Source: a virus. Taken from it: a stretch of DNA of 24,042 nt. The notes under the pieces were generated by a model. The model was given only the letters and a program-made list of their open reading frames with translations. It had not been told where the DNA came from and searched no databases. The stretch spans positions 1-24,042 of the IMG/VR virus record IMGVR_UViG_3300038701_001557, one strand, 5' to 3'. Positions 14,952 to 23,091 of this stretch are shown in pieces (positions within the stretch are counted from its first letter, which is position 1; each line of letters opens with the position of its first letter). The translations under genes and the position numbers were made by a program.

Positions 14952-15400
14952 TGTCGATCAATAGATCTCCTTTTGAGAACGCCCTTAAAGCGGGTCTGGA
15001 CGCCACGCGTTATGCACATGGCGTCCAGATCACGTACAAGCGAGGGGACCTCTCACGGACTATATCTAAAGCTATTCAGGGTTACTCCCGCAAGCGTGAG
15101 ATTGAAGTCGGCGATGAGGAGATCTTGGTGGAGTATCAGCAATGGCATATCGCCGTTGCTGATCTCGCCGCTTTCGGCGTTCCGCAGGTTCGGGACAAGA
15201 TCACTCGGTACTCTGATGCCGATGGCTCCACCCGAACGTTCACCGTAGAACAGTTGGAACTGGCAGAATCGTGCTTCGACTGGGCTGATATCGGTCGAAC
15301 GCATTACCTCATTCAGACTCGCCTCGACGGCGACGACGCGTTTGAGATCATCAACCCAAGCGGTTTTGATCTGGCGGGAAATCCTATCGACAATGTTTAA
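14951..15400 (+). CDS. putative head completion / connector protein
   Basis: The 149-aa protein lies between capsid and the HK97 gp10-like gene, the usual site of head-tail connector proteins. It is mixed alpha/beta, with a central segment (VEYQQWHIAVADL) and a conserved-looking end (DWADIGRTHYLIQTRLDGDDAFEI), reminiscent of the strand patterns in FII-like connectors. No named family is certain. The start overlaps the capsid stop (TAATG) and the end overlaps the next gene by eight bases. Confidence 0.65.
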   Translation: MSINRSPFENALKAGLDATRYAHGVQITYKRGDLSRTISKAIQGYSRKREIEVGDEEILVEYQQWHIAVADLAAFGVPQVRDKITRYSDADGSTRTFTVEQLELAESCFDWADIGRTHYLIQTRLDGDDAFEIINPSGFDLAGNPIDNV

Positions 15401-15953
15401 GTTCGACCCAGACAGGAAGCTGAAGCGAACAATCAAAACGCTCCAAAAGCGTGTTCGCATTCTGAAGAAGTCTGCGGCCGAGCAAGTGATGCAATCCGCC
15501 CAGCTGGCGGGTGCAAGGGAAATCGGCAAGAAGGCAAAGTCACAACTGCCCTCTGGCTACAAATACCTGTCACGCGGAATACGTGCCAGGGTCGTACGAC
15601 GGAAGAAAACCAAACAGCGAGTCGTCAAAGTTGGATTCGGTGTTGGTATGTCCCGCGACAAGCAGGACTCCATCGTTCGGAAGAAAAAGAACAAGCCAGC
15701 GATTCGCGGAAAGGGGGCCGGTGTTGGCATCTCGATCCGCAATATTCATTGGAAGGTTCTGGGTCTTAAGACGCAACAGCGTAGACATGAATCCGGTCAA
15801 TCCACCGGAACCCATGGTGCGGACCCTCGGTTCAAGAACTTCATGCACCGTGCCGCCATAGCAAGCCGTTCGCGGGTATCGAGAGCGATGCGGAAGGTAG
15901 GCAAGGCTAAACTCAAAAAACAAGTGGCCAAGATCAAACAGAAAGCGAGATAA
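15393..15953 (+). CDS. HK97 gp10-like / gpZ-like tail completion protein
   Basis: The 186-aa protein is very basic (Lys/Arg throughout). A long N-terminal helix (TLQKRVRILKKSAAEQVMQSA) is followed by KAKSQLPSG and beta strands. The segment around NIHWKVLGLKTQQRRHE, then GTHGADPRFKNFMHRA, fits the pattern H/E-x-G-T-x-x-x-x-A-x-P-F of the HK97 gp10 family, which caps the tail tube at the head end. The start ATG at 15393 overlaps the previous gene's end by eight bases. The order connector, gp10-like, tail tube is standard for siphophages. Confidence 0.7.
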   Translation: MFKFDPDRKLKRTIKTLQKRVRILKKSAAEQVMQSAQLAGAREIGKKAKSQLPSGYKYLSRGIRARVVRRKKTKQRVVKVGFGVGMSRDKQDSIVRKKKNKPAIRGKGAGVGISIRNIHWKVLGLKTQQRRHESGQSTGTHGADPRFKNFMHRAAIASRSRVSRAMRKVGKAKLKKQVAKIKQKAR

Positions 15954-16387
15954 TGGCAAAGATCCCAAGTCGCGGCACAATCCTGAAGACCGATATCGCA
16001 TCGACTCTGACTGCTGTCGCTCAGCTGAATAGCATCAACGTAAATGGTATCGAGGTGGAGACCTTCGACGGCTCTACACTCGATCAGACTCTGCCCGGTA
16101 AGATCATGTGTCCTACCGGCTACGTCGAGTCTGGTGAGATCGCCATCGGCGGTTTCATGGACCCAACCGGCATCGCCTGGTTGACCGACCTGATCGACGA
16201 TCCCATTGGCACGATCGGCGGAAACGCTGCTGGTGGTATCCCTGCAGAGATCACTTTCGCCGACTCTGGAAGCACTGCCTGGTCCTTCGTGATCGCTGGT
16301 GTGTCTCTGGACTTCTCTATTGAAATGTCAGACGGCGTGAAGTTCAACAGCACGCTCACTCTGACGCACATCCCAACTGGCTGGTAA
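15953..16387 (+). CDS. major tail tube protein
   Basis: The 144-aa protein is all-beta and rich in Gly, Thr, Ser and Ile, with the segment SINVNGIEVETFDGSTLDQ near residues 27-45, typical of lambda gpV-like tail tube proteins. The end (VKFNSTLTLTHIPTGW) is a typical terminal strand plus cap. It sits immediately before the tail assembly chaperone region and after the gp10-like gene, which supports the call. No sheath gene was seen in the tail module, favouring a siphovirus with a non-contractile tail. Confidence 0.78.
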   Translation: MAKIPSRGTILKTDIASTLTAVAQLNSINVNGIEVETFDGSTLDQTLPGKIMCPTGYVESGEIAIGGFMDPTGIAWLTDLIDDPIGTIGGNAAGGIPAEITFADSGSTAWSFVIAGVSLDFSIEMSDGVKFNSTLTLTHIPTGW

Positions 16388-16405
16388 GCCTGGAAAGTTT
16401 GAGTC

Positions 16406-16735
16406 ATGAAAGCCCGACTGACGCAAACAATGCGAGTGTCAAAGATCACCGCCAAGTTAGAGCCCAAAGATGTGGTCTGGGAAGATGGTCTCCCCTACAA
16501 AATAGAGGGGACCATCATCGACCATCCACAGGCATACCGCCTTGTGCATGGAGGACTGGCCACAGCTGAAGACGACGAATGCCGCGAACGTGCAGAAGCC
16601 ATGAACGCGGAACGTCCTAAACTCGTTGGCAAACTTGCTGCCGCCCACAACCAGTACCTGGAAGACAACCAGGCTGCAATGGATGAAGCAATGGATGCCG
16701 AATTTGAAGCTCAACTTGAAGAGGATGACGAATAA
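16406..16735 (+). CDS. small acidic protein between tail tube and chaperones
   Basis: The 109-aa protein is unassigned. The first ~55 residues are beta-rich (TAKLEPKDVVWEDGLPYKIEG), the rest a strongly helical, highly acidic tail that ends EEDDE. GGAAAG lies 11 bases before the ATG, a weak site. The stop overlaps the start of the G-type chaperone (TAATG). An additional tail assembly factor is a reasonable guess from position. Confidence 0.6.
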   Translation: MKARLTQTMRVSKITAKLEPKDVVWEDGLPYKIEGTIIDHPQAYRLVHGGLATAEDDECRERAEAMNAERPKLVGKLAAAHNQYLEDNQAAMDEAMDAEFEAQLEEDDE

Positions 16736-17115
16736 TGACACTGTCACGAGAAGCGTTCCTGAACGCAAAAATTGAAGTACCCCTGAACAAAGTCGATATC
16801 CCGGAACTCGGCGGTAGCGTGTACGTGAAGGGCATGACTGCCAAAGAGCGTTCCGCGTTCGAAGTCAGCCTCCAGACGAACGGCAAGCGAAGCCTCCGCA
16901 AGATGCAGTTGTTCCGCGAGATGCTGGTTGTCAAGTGCTGCTGCGATGAGCAGGGCACAAAGCTGTTCACCAAAGAAGACATGTCGACCATCGGCGACCT
17001 TCCCATCACAGTGGTGGAGCGTATCGTAGACGAATGTATGCTCGTCTGCGGCATGAAGGACGAAGATGTTGAAGGCATGGTGGGAAACTCCGACGACAGC
17101 CTGAGCGACTCCTAG
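16735..17115 (+). CDS. tail assembly chaperone, gpG-like
   Basis: The 126-aa product is the unshifted form of a G/GT chaperone pair. It is a mixed alpha/beta domain with G-S-V-Y-V-K-G-M-T-A-K-E-R, a pattern common at the start of phage tail assembly chaperones, a cluster of Cys (CCC at about residues 64-66), and an acidic C-terminus (GNSDDSLSDS). In the lambda model, G and GT bind the tape measure and recruit tail tube subunits, then are lost. Near its 3' end is a GGGAAAC slippery heptamer followed by a stem-loop, so a fraction of ribosomes should continue into the T frame. It lies between tube and tape measure genes, as expected. Confidence 0.82.
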   Translation: MTLSREAFLNAKIEVPLNKVDIPELGGSVYVKGMTAKERSAFEVSLQTNGKRSLRKMQLFREMLVVKCCCDEQGTKLFTKEDMSTIGDLPITVVERIVDECMLVCGMKDEDVEGMVGNSDDSLSDS

Positions 17116-17126
17116 CATTCAGGCTG
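17082..17126 (+). promoter_or_regulatory. programmed -1 frameshift signal making gpGT
   Basis: GGGAAAC at 17082-17088 is read in the G frame as (gt)G-GGA-AAC, exactly the X-XXY-YYZ form. Eight bases later, CAGCCTGA (17097-17104) pairs perfectly with TCAGGCTG (17119-17126), enclosing the G stop codon (17113-17115) in its 14-nt loop. The -1 frame is closed by a stop at 17070-17072 but open from 17073 to 17357, so the shift has a narrow window that contains the heptamer. The predicted fusion is about 208 aa: 118 from G plus 90 from T, spanning 16735-17360. Lambda uses GGGAAAG at the same place. Confidence 0.85.
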
Positions 17127-17132
17127 GCACGA

Positions 17133-17360
17133 ATGGTGGGGACCGTCGATGTTGATGGTCTCCTTGATTCAATGACTCCGGAACAGTTCAACGAGTGGGC
17201 TGCGTACGACATAGTCGAACCCATCGTCCACTCCGAACGTTTACAAGCCTACCTCGTTCAGATGCTCTCCAAGTGGATGGGCCATGAGGTAGACAGCGAA
17301 GTCATCACCCCCTGGCTCGAACCTCCGAAGTTCGATCCGGCTTCTCTAAGGAAACAGTAA
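17133..17360 (+). CDS. T-domain ORF of the gpGT tail chaperone
   Basis: Read alone from ATG 17133 this is a 75-aa ORF, but it is more likely translated only as the C-terminal part of gpGT through the -1 shift at 17082-17088. The frame is open upstream to 17073, and the extra residues (LLAFRLARMVGTVDVDG) run naturally into LLDSMTPEQFNEWAAYDIVEP, the pattern of T domains, where M-S/T-x-x-Q/E-F-x-E-W-x-A-Y-x-x-x-E-P is common. No good ribosome site precedes 17133. The T part binds the tape measure or tail tube in lambda. The stop overlaps the tape measure start. Confidence 0.75.
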   Translation: MVGTVDVDGLLDSMTPEQFNEWAAYDIVEPIVHSERLQAYLVQMLSKWMGHEVDSEVITPWLEPPKFDPASLRKQ

Positions 17361-19177
17361 TGGCCAGTCTCGGTGACTTGGTAGTTGGCATGCGAGCCGA
17401 CATCCAGAATTTCGAGCGACGGATGACCAAGGTGGAACGTCGCCTTGGTCGTCTCGAAGGCAAGTTCCGAAAAGTCGGATCGGCCGTCGCGAGCGTAACC
17501 GGAAAGATCAAGGGCCTTGTGGCTGCTTACGCAGGCATAAGGTTCTTTGGCCATGCTTTCTCCGAGTTCGCTCAGTTCGACGATGCCATGCGTATGGTAG
17601 GTGCCCGGTCTCAGGCAACTCAGAATGACTTGCGAAAGTTGACTGAGATTGCTGAGTACCTTGGCCGCACAACCTCTCACACCGCGACAGAGATCGCGGA
17701 GATGATGAACATCCAGGCTCAGGCGGGCTTCAAGCCGAATCAGATCGGCAACCTCATCGAACCGACCGCGAACCTGAAACGTGCCACTGGCTCCGACGCC
17801 GCGACGGCCTCAGAAGTTATCGCGTCGACTCTTCGCGTGTTCCAGATGGAAACCAAGGAAGCCACTCGTATCGCTGATGCCTTCACATCGGCTACGATCG
17901 AATCGATGGCTTCGCTGACAGACCTGGCAGGCGGTATGTCCTATGTGGGTGAGAATGTCACCTCGCTGGGCGTCTCGCTGGAAGAAACGCTCGGGTTTAT
18001 GGCTGTTCTCCACAATCGAAACATCAAGGGAGAGCGGGCAGGTACAGCCCTCCGCCGAACGTTCTCCACGTTGGCCGCTGAGGCCGATCGCCTGTCAGAC
18101 GTGTTCAACACCCCACTGAAAGAAGATGGCTTCTTCGTGGGGGTGCCAGAGGCTCTGCGGCGTATCAATGCTGCCACCAGTAACCTTGAAGGTGCGGAGA
18201 AGCTTCGCGTATTCAAGGAAGCCTTCCAGCTGCTCGGTATGGAAGCTGCTCTCGTAATGACCGACAGCGTCGATCAGGTCGACGAACTGGTAGCCAAGAT
18301 GGGCAAAGCTGGTACGACGGCCAAAGACGTAGCCGAATCAATGGATGCGGGCTTCGGTGGTGTGCTGCGGCGGTTTAAGTCTGCCTTCTCCGGGTTCATG
18401 ATCCGGCTGGGTAGACTTATGGCGGCCGTAGTCACTCCCGTCATCGAACGTATCACCAAGATGCTGAATCACATGGCTTCAGATGAGGTAATGGGCTCTA
18501 TCGCTCAGCACCTGGAGAAAGCCATGATTCTGGTGGGTAACATCATCAGCAGCATCACAGATGGCTCTGCCTGGGAGTACATGGCTCTGACTCTGGAGAA
18601 TATCTTCTCCGACATCCTGTACACGCTGGGCAGCAATCTGGAAATGATCCTGAAGGACTCAGCCCGTATGGTCCGGGACATCATGACCGGCAAGTACGAC
18701 GACCAGAAGGACTACTTCAAGGCCAGCCGTATCATGGCGGGTGCGGGTCTGATGACCTCAGACACCACCATGGAAAACCAGCCACGCCTCCATCAACTGG
18801 AAGCGATCATGGAGAAGAATGGTGCGGCCACAGCTGAGGCCATCCGCAACATGGGTCTGGGTGACATGTTCAACCCGGCCAGCAAGCTGTGGGAAGTCCT
18901 CGGCAAAGAGGTATTCCCACAGGGCCCTGGCGGCATGGAACTGATGGACGACGCAGCCCCTGCTGCTCAGGCACCCTCTCACGCTGGTGTGGCTATGCTG
19001 CGTGGCAGCATGGAGGCATGGCAGGCTCAGTTCAGCCAGGCCAAGCAGGCTGAGAAGATCGCCAAAGATCAGCTGGCGGTACAGAAGGACATCAACAAGA
19101 ACCTGGAAGACTTCCCGCAGCAGGTCTCTATTTCGTTCGGGAAGGTTCTCGCTGACAACGCTGTAGGAATCAACTGA
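17360..19177 (+). CDS. tail tape measure protein
   Basis: The 605-aa protein sets tail length and sits inside the tail tube. The N-terminus has a coiled coil (about 10-40, DIQNFERRMTKVERRLGRL). Residues about 70-260 match the TP901-type tape measure core: FAQFDDAMRMVGARSQAT, LTEIAEYLGRTTSHTATEI, ANLKRATGSDAATASEVI, SYVGENVTSLGVSLEETL and NIKGERAGTALRRTFSTLA. After that come amphipathic and hydrophobic helices (about 345-375) and a C-terminal Gln/Lys-rich helix. At about 1.5 angstrom per residue the tail would be near 90 nm. It is shorter than many tape measures but complete. SD-like AAGGAAA precedes the ATG. Confidence 0.88.
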   Translation: MASLGDLVVGMRADIQNFERRMTKVERRLGRLEGKFRKVGSAVASVTGKIKGLVAAYAGIRFFGHAFSEFAQFDDAMRMVGARSQATQNDLRKLTEIAEYLGRTTSHTATEIAEMMNIQAQAGFKPNQIGNLIEPTANLKRATGSDAATASEVIASTLRVFQMETKEATRIADAFTSATIESMASLTDLAGGMSYVGENVTSLGVSLEETLGFMAVLHNRNIKGERAGTALRRTFSTLAAEADRLSDVFNTPLKEDGFFVGVPEALRRINAATSNLEGAEKLRVFKEAFQLLGMEAALVMTDSVDQVDELVAKMGKAGTTAKDVAESMDAGFGGVLRRFKSAFSGFMIRLGRLMAAVVTPVIERITKMLNHMASDEVMGSIAQHLEKAMILVGNIISSITDGSAWEYMALTLENIFSDILYTLGSNLEMILKDSARMVRDIMTGKYDDQKDYFKASRIMAGAGLMTSDTTMENQPRLHQLEAIMEKNGAATAEAIRNMGLGDMFNPASKLWEVLGKEVFPQGPGGMELMDDAAPAAQAPSHAGVAMLRGSMEAWQAQFSQAKQAEKIAKDQLAVQKDINKNLEDFPQQVSISFGKVLADNAVGIN

Positions 19178-20058
19178 TGACAATCTCTTTCACAAGTGGT
19201 AATGGTATCTCTGGTCGCGAGGCGGAAAACAACGCGGGCCAGAGAAGCTTCACGCATACCTACAAGCTGAAGACTACGGACCCCAGCACTGAAGGTGAAT
19301 GGCAGGTCGGCTCTTTCCCCGGCCTGCCGGTCATCGGTGATGTCCACCCGGATGACCCGAACGCCTATGTCCAGCGTATCCGGGTTGTCTGCAGTGACCC
19401 ACCCAACGGCTGGACCGTTGTCGTCTACTATTCCGACGAACGTTCATTTGATCAGAACAACCCCAACACGCCAAACAACTCCGGCCCTGACGCCGATGAG
19501 GTGTTGGTAAGTATCTCGTCGGAGAACTATGAGGTTCTGATCGACAAGGACAAAGACGACGAGGGGCTGGTAAACTCTGCTGGCGATCCGTTCTACACAC
19601 CACCAACCACTCAGCTGACTCGCCTGAACATCAATGTCTCATTCAACGCCACGACGGTTCCGGGGGCCTTGCTGACTCGCCTCGACCACGTGAACTCTAT
19701 CGAGTGTACCGTAGGCAACATCGTGTTCCCCATGCGAACGTTGAAGTATGGTAACCTTCAGGTAGGCAACCGTAAGATTCGAAACGGCATCGCCTACTAC
19801 CCGGTCTCGTACCAGTTCAAGCACAACCCCAACCGCTGGGACATTGAGGTATTGGACGCCGGTTTTCGCGAGATCAACGCTCGTGGGGTGGCGGTGGCAA
19901 TTGTGGATGAAGACGAGCAGCCAATCAGCCAGCCTCACCCACTCGATCAGTTCGGTAGAGCCTTGGCCACACCCATTGACCCGGCCGACTACAACTACAA
20001 GACCTTCCGGTACTTCCAGGAAATCGACTTCACAGACATGCCTGGAGTCTCGCAGTAA
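19177..20058 (+). CDS. putative tail-tip protein after the tape measure
   Basis: The 293-aa protein is unassigned. It is beta-rich, with a first domain (about 20-100) that includes FPGLPVIGDVHPDD and WTVVVYYSDE, and a second (about 145-290) with a strand-rich segment and an Asp/Pro-rich C-terminus (IDPADYNYKTFRYFQEIDF). Its place immediately after the tape measure is where the distal tail or tail-tip hub gene normally lies, which supports a tail-tip role without fixing a family. The start overlaps the preceding stop (TGATG). Confidence 0.68.
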   Translation: MTISFTSGNGISGREAENNAGQRSFTHTYKLKTTDPSTEGEWQVGSFPGLPVIGDVHPDDPNAYVQRIRVVCSDPPNGWTVVVYYSDERSFDQNNPNTPNNSGPDADEVLVSISSENYEVLIDKDKDDEGLVNSAGDPFYTPPTTQLTRLNINVSFNATTVPGALLTRLDHVNSIECTVGNIVFPMRTLKYGNLQVGNRKIRNGIAYYPVSYQFKHNPNRWDIEVLDAGFREINARGVAVAIVDEDEQPISQPHPLDQFGRALATPIDPADYNYKTFRYFQEIDFTDMPGVSQ

Positions 20059-20774
20059 TGTACACACTTCGACCAGAATTTGCTCAGGCCCTCCAGCAGC
20101 TTGTCCGGGAATTCAACCAGGGCAAGCTGACCAACAAAAAGGGTTTGACGCAGGGCCCCAACGCCAACTGGCGACCAATGCAGCTGGCCCGTACCACCGA
20201 GAACATCGACGCGGCCACGGACGTTGCCACGCCTGGCAGCGGTACGGCTGAGCTGTACATCCCGGACCCTGGCTCTGCGGCTGACATCCACGAGAAGGGG
20301 TACATCGCAGACTCGAAGCCCGAAGACCGTTCGGCGGGTTCATGGGTTTATGTGGCTCGTGAGATCAACGTTACAAACCCGTTCCAGAAGGACATCCCAA
20401 AGGACACCTTCATCATCGTGACCTTCACCCGCGGCCAGTGGGTCCCGGTCAATGGGTCAAGCGACAGCGTGTACATCGAACTGGAGTCAGACCTTGGAGA
20501 ACCATCAACCGGCCTGGAAGCCTCGCCGCCATCCGCCACAGCCACCATCCTGGAATTCAATGAAGTCACTGGCAAGCTGGAAAAGAGTGACACCCAGATC
20601 ACTGTAATCAACCGCGGCCGTGGCCAGTTCTACGTGGAAGGGACTCGCGGGTATCCCAAGACCCTTTCCGGCGAACGTCACTTCTTCCCGATCGAATGTG
20701 ACCCTGGCGAATCATCCAGTTCCGTCTCTACCACAACCAACTCATCACTCACCGTATCGAGTGCATCGCCCTAA
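20058..20774 (+). CDS. tail-region protein with Ser/Thr-rich C-terminus
   Basis: The 238-aa protein has a helical N-terminus (LRPEFAQALQQLVREFNQ), a central beta-rich domain (about 60-210) and a Ser/Thr-rich end (about 217-238, ending SSASP). No family is recognised. A similar SSASP ending occurs in the 131-aa protein encoded at 22658. The Ser residues use several different codons, so the tract is maintained as protein sequence and not as a DNA microsatellite. TAATG junctions flank it on both sides. Confidence 0.65.
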   Translation: MYTLRPEFAQALQQLVREFNQGKLTNKKGLTQGPNANWRPMQLARTTENIDAATDVATPGSGTAELYIPDPGSAADIHEKGYIADSKPEDRSAGSWVYVAREINVTNPFQKDIPKDTFIIVTFTRGQWVPVNGSSDSVYIELESDLGEPSTGLEASPPSATATILEFNEVTGKLEKSDTQITVINRGRGQFYVEGTRGYPKTLSGERHFFPIECDPGESSSSVSTTTNSSLTVSSASP

Positions 20775-21589
20775 TGAGTGTCATCATCTCATGCTGCTGC
20801 GACAGGTCCGACCCACCGTCGTCTTCGTCGCCGTCAGACAGTTCATCATCCTTCTCGGATAGCTCCCCGAGCGGAAGCAGTTCCAGCAGCTACAGCGAAT
20901 CGCTGTCAAGCTCGTCTGTGTCCGCGTCCTCGGACAGCCAGTCTGGATATGACTTCTGTGCATGTGACTGTTGCCTCTGGCCCAATACCGTCAAGCTGAC
21001 AATCAGCGAAGCCACCTTCATCAACGATGGCGGCTTCGGTGGTACGCAGCCTGGCCTGGTGACCTTCCCAACTGAGATCATCCTTGACCGAAACCCGAAC
21101 AGCCTGAACTACTCATCGCGTCTGAAGGTCCAGGATGTGGCCGACGATCTGAGCGATGGTGGGTTTGACTTCCCCACAACCATCTGGGGTATGGCACCCG
21201 GTGGTGCATTTGCGGAGGCACAAAGTTGGCCGGGCGGGGCCCCTGGCTCTCGGTTCTATGATGAGACGCTGGCAGGCACACCCGCCGATCACGCATTCAC
21301 AGTAGGATTCAACTCTAACCAGTGTTACTGGTTCTTTACTTCATTTGCCGTTGGCTCTATTTTCCGAAGCTGGATCTCAGGCACTACGGGATTCACCCCT
21401 GCGTTTCCACCGATCGACACGGGTGTAGGTGCGTGGTCCTGCATGGGTGGTGCCACATTTGGTCACTTCTCTCCGAGGATCACAAGTACTAACCCATTCC
21501 GTATTACTCCGTTTCGCGGTGCCTTCACCTGGTGGGAACCATGGGGTGTGGGTACTGAGACCCCGACAGCGACGCTGGAGATCGTATGA
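20774..21589 (+). CDS. Ser-rich, Cys-motif virion-type protein
   Basis: The 271-aa protein has a Cys cluster at the N-terminus (C7-C8-C9), a long Ser-rich tract (about 12-57, interrupted by Asp, Pro, Tyr and Gly), then C-A-C-D-C-C (62-67) and a beta-rich domain to the end with many Phe, Trp and Gly. The combination of a Ser tract, a Cys-pair motif and a following strand starting with W-P-N-T-V-K-L-T-I resembles proteins I associate with planctomycete phage regions, but I cannot name a family. The domain could be a receptor-binding or decoration module. The Ser tract is a candidate O-glycosylation or linker region. Confidence 0.68.
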   Translation: MSVIISCCCDRSDPPSSSSPSDSSSSFSDSSPSGSSSSSYSESLSSSSVSASSDSQSGYDFCACDCCLWPNTVKLTISEATFINDGGFGGTQPGLVTFPTEIILDRNPNSLNYSSRLKVQDVADDLSDGGFDFPTTIWGMAPGGAFAEAQSWPGGAPGSRFYDETLAGTPADHAFTVGFNSNQCYWFFTSFAVGSIFRSWISGTTGFTPAFPPIDTGVGAWSCMGGATFGHFSPRITSTNPFRITPFRGAFTWWEPWGVGTETPTATLEIV

Positions 21590-22665
21590 CAATTCCGCCC
21601 TGTAGATTTCGACGAGCAGTCGATAATGAACTCAACTGGTGCGACCACCCGAACGTTCACGTGGGTGCGGCGTTCCCTGATTCTATGTGTGCGAACTGTG
21701 CCGTAGCTGAAGCCGTTCCAGGCGTTCGTCGCGTGGACTTCTTCAAGGCTACCAACAAGCTGGCCACTACACCCTTCTCCGCTCAGCCAGCACCTAAGCC
21801 TGTTGAGAAAAAGGAGGACTGCAAGCCCTGCCAGAAGAGAAAGAAAAGACGCCGAAAGGTCGCAGCCCAGTTCAAGTCTCACCCACGAACGATTCGCCGT
21901 AGATCCAACGCTGACGGCCAGACCGTTGTGTGGGTTTACTGGGAGGCGGGGGCCCGCACGAACGAACTGCAATACTCCATGGCATCTGTGTTGGAGAACC
22001 TGACGGGGTTCAGCAACCTTGTCATTTGTGGCGACCGTCCGTCATGGTGGAATGGCCCCTTTATCCCCAGCCCACGCGTGACACGCCGCATGACGCAAAG
22101 GTCCTTTGGGTCTGCCCGCTTCCAGAAGTGGTGTGACTCCATTGCCAAGCTGTGGACGATTATCGAGTCGGACCTGGTCACAGAAGATTTCCTGTGGATG
22201 TATGATGACACGTTCATCATGAAGAACTACTCATTCGAGGCAATCTCGAAGCCGGTAGCCCAGGGAACAATCACACGGTCATTGCGGCCGAACAACCGCA
22301 ACATCTGGCGTGAGGTTAAGCGTCGGACGGGTGCAGATCTTCGGGAGCGTGGCCTGCCGGACTGGGACTATTCGACCCACCACCCTGTGACGTACAACAA
22401 ACTGAAGCTGGTTGAAACCATCAACACGTTCGGGTTGCCGCAGAACCCTCGCCTGATCGAGTCCATCTACAGCAATCACCACGTGAAGCACAAGCCAGCC
22501 AGAGCCCTGAACACTTTCCAGTACACCCGGCGAGTCCTGCCGAGCTGGACCCCTCGGGATGTGCCAGTCATCAACGTTGGCCAGTTCAACGACCACATCC
22601 GGACAACCCTGGAAGCCCACATCCCGAACGTAACAAACCGGATCGCGGAGATCTCCAATGGCTGA
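21586..22665 (+). CDS. putative glycosyltransferase with N-terminal Cys motifs
   Basis: The 359-aa protein has a Cys-containing N-terminal segment (C6, C19, and C35-x-x-C38), a basic linker with another C79-x-x-C82 and runs of Lys/Arg (about 74-92), then a catalytic-looking domain (about 112-340). In that domain VVWVYWEAG starts a nucleotide-binding strand and FLWMYDDTFIMKN (202-214) contains the D207-D208 acidic pair expected of a metal/nucleotide-sugar site, similar to the DD motif in Stealth-type and other GT-A enzymes. I assign it as a glycosyltransferase by this motif, with donor and acceptor unknown. Neighbours include Ser-rich proteins and a UDP-GlcNAc 2-epimerase. It starts in an ATGA overlap. 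Confidence 0.65.
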   Translation: MTIPPCRFRRAVDNELNWCDHPNVHVGAAFPDSMCANCAVAEAVPGVRRVDFFKATNKLATTPFSAQPAPKPVEKKEDCKPCQKRKKRRRKVAAQFKSHPRTIRRRSNADGQTVVWVYWEAGARTNELQYSMASVLENLTGFSNLVICGDRPSWWNGPFIPSPRVTRRMTQRSFGSARFQKWCDSIAKLWTIIESDLVTEDFLWMYDDTFIMKNYSFEAISKPVAQGTITRSLRPNNRNIWREVKRRTGADLRERGLPDWDYSTHHPVTYNKLKLVETINTFGLPQNPRLIESIYSNHHVKHKPARALNTFQYTRRVLPSWTPRDVPVINVGQFNDHIRTTLEAHIPNVTNRIAEISNG

Positions 22666-23053
22666 TTACTACACAGTCTATCTCTCCGCAGAATCGGAAG
22701 CAGACCGCGAATCATACTGTGTGTGGTTCGCGCCAACGGAGGCAGAAGCCAACGTTATACGAGACTTCTTCAACGACCAGTTTGACACCAACACCTACAC
22801 ATCCTATCTGATCTCAGACGCGGACGTGACTGGCAGCGGAACCCTGGAAGACGTAGACGCAACCAACCTGCCTGGCTGGAAGTACCGGGCGATTGGGAAT
22901 GAACGGTATGACGCGGCCAATCGTGTATTGGTCGAAGGTTTGTTTGAGGATTCCAGCAGTTCAAGCAGTGGCAGTAGCAGCAGCTTTGACCTGACATCTT
23001 CTGCCGGTTCTAGTTTGTTCACCAGCAGTGCCTCACCACCCCCGCCGTTTTAG
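22658..23053 (+). CDS. small protein with Ser-rich C-terminal tail
   Basis: The 131-aa protein has a folded N-terminal part (1-95, mixed alpha/beta, including EAEANVIRDFFND) and a Ser-rich tail (about 99-126) that ends SSASPPPPF. No family is recognised. The tail resembles that of the protein at 20058, so the two may share a modification or an assembly partner. Its start overlaps the glycosyltransferase stop by eight bases. An inverted repeat follows the stop. Confidence 0.62.
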   Translation: MADYYTVYLSAESEADRESYCVWFAPTEAEANVIRDFFNDQFDTNTYTSYLISDADVTGSGTLEDVDATNLPGWKYRAIGNERYDAANRVLVEGLFEDSSSSSSGSSSSFDLTSSAGSSLFTSSASPPPPF

Positions 23054-23080
23054 TAAAGCATTTGCCCGATTCCTTTACTA
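23051..23080. repeat. inverted repeat between stop codon and the wecB start
   Basis: TAGTAAAG (23051-23058, including the stop codon) pairs perfectly with CTTTACTA (23073-23080) across a 14-nt loop. The stem is AT-rich and no T-run follows, so an intrinsic terminator is unlikely. It borders the ribosome site of the next gene (AGGA at 23081-23084), so it could modulate its translation or mark a processing site. Confidence 0.45.
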
Positions 23081-23091
23081 AGGATTGCCCA

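Noticed and set aside
17133-17360. Independent start at ATG 17133 for the T-domain ORF
   Set aside because: No good ribosome site precedes it, the frame extends upstream in a conserved-looking way, and a complete frameshift signal is present.
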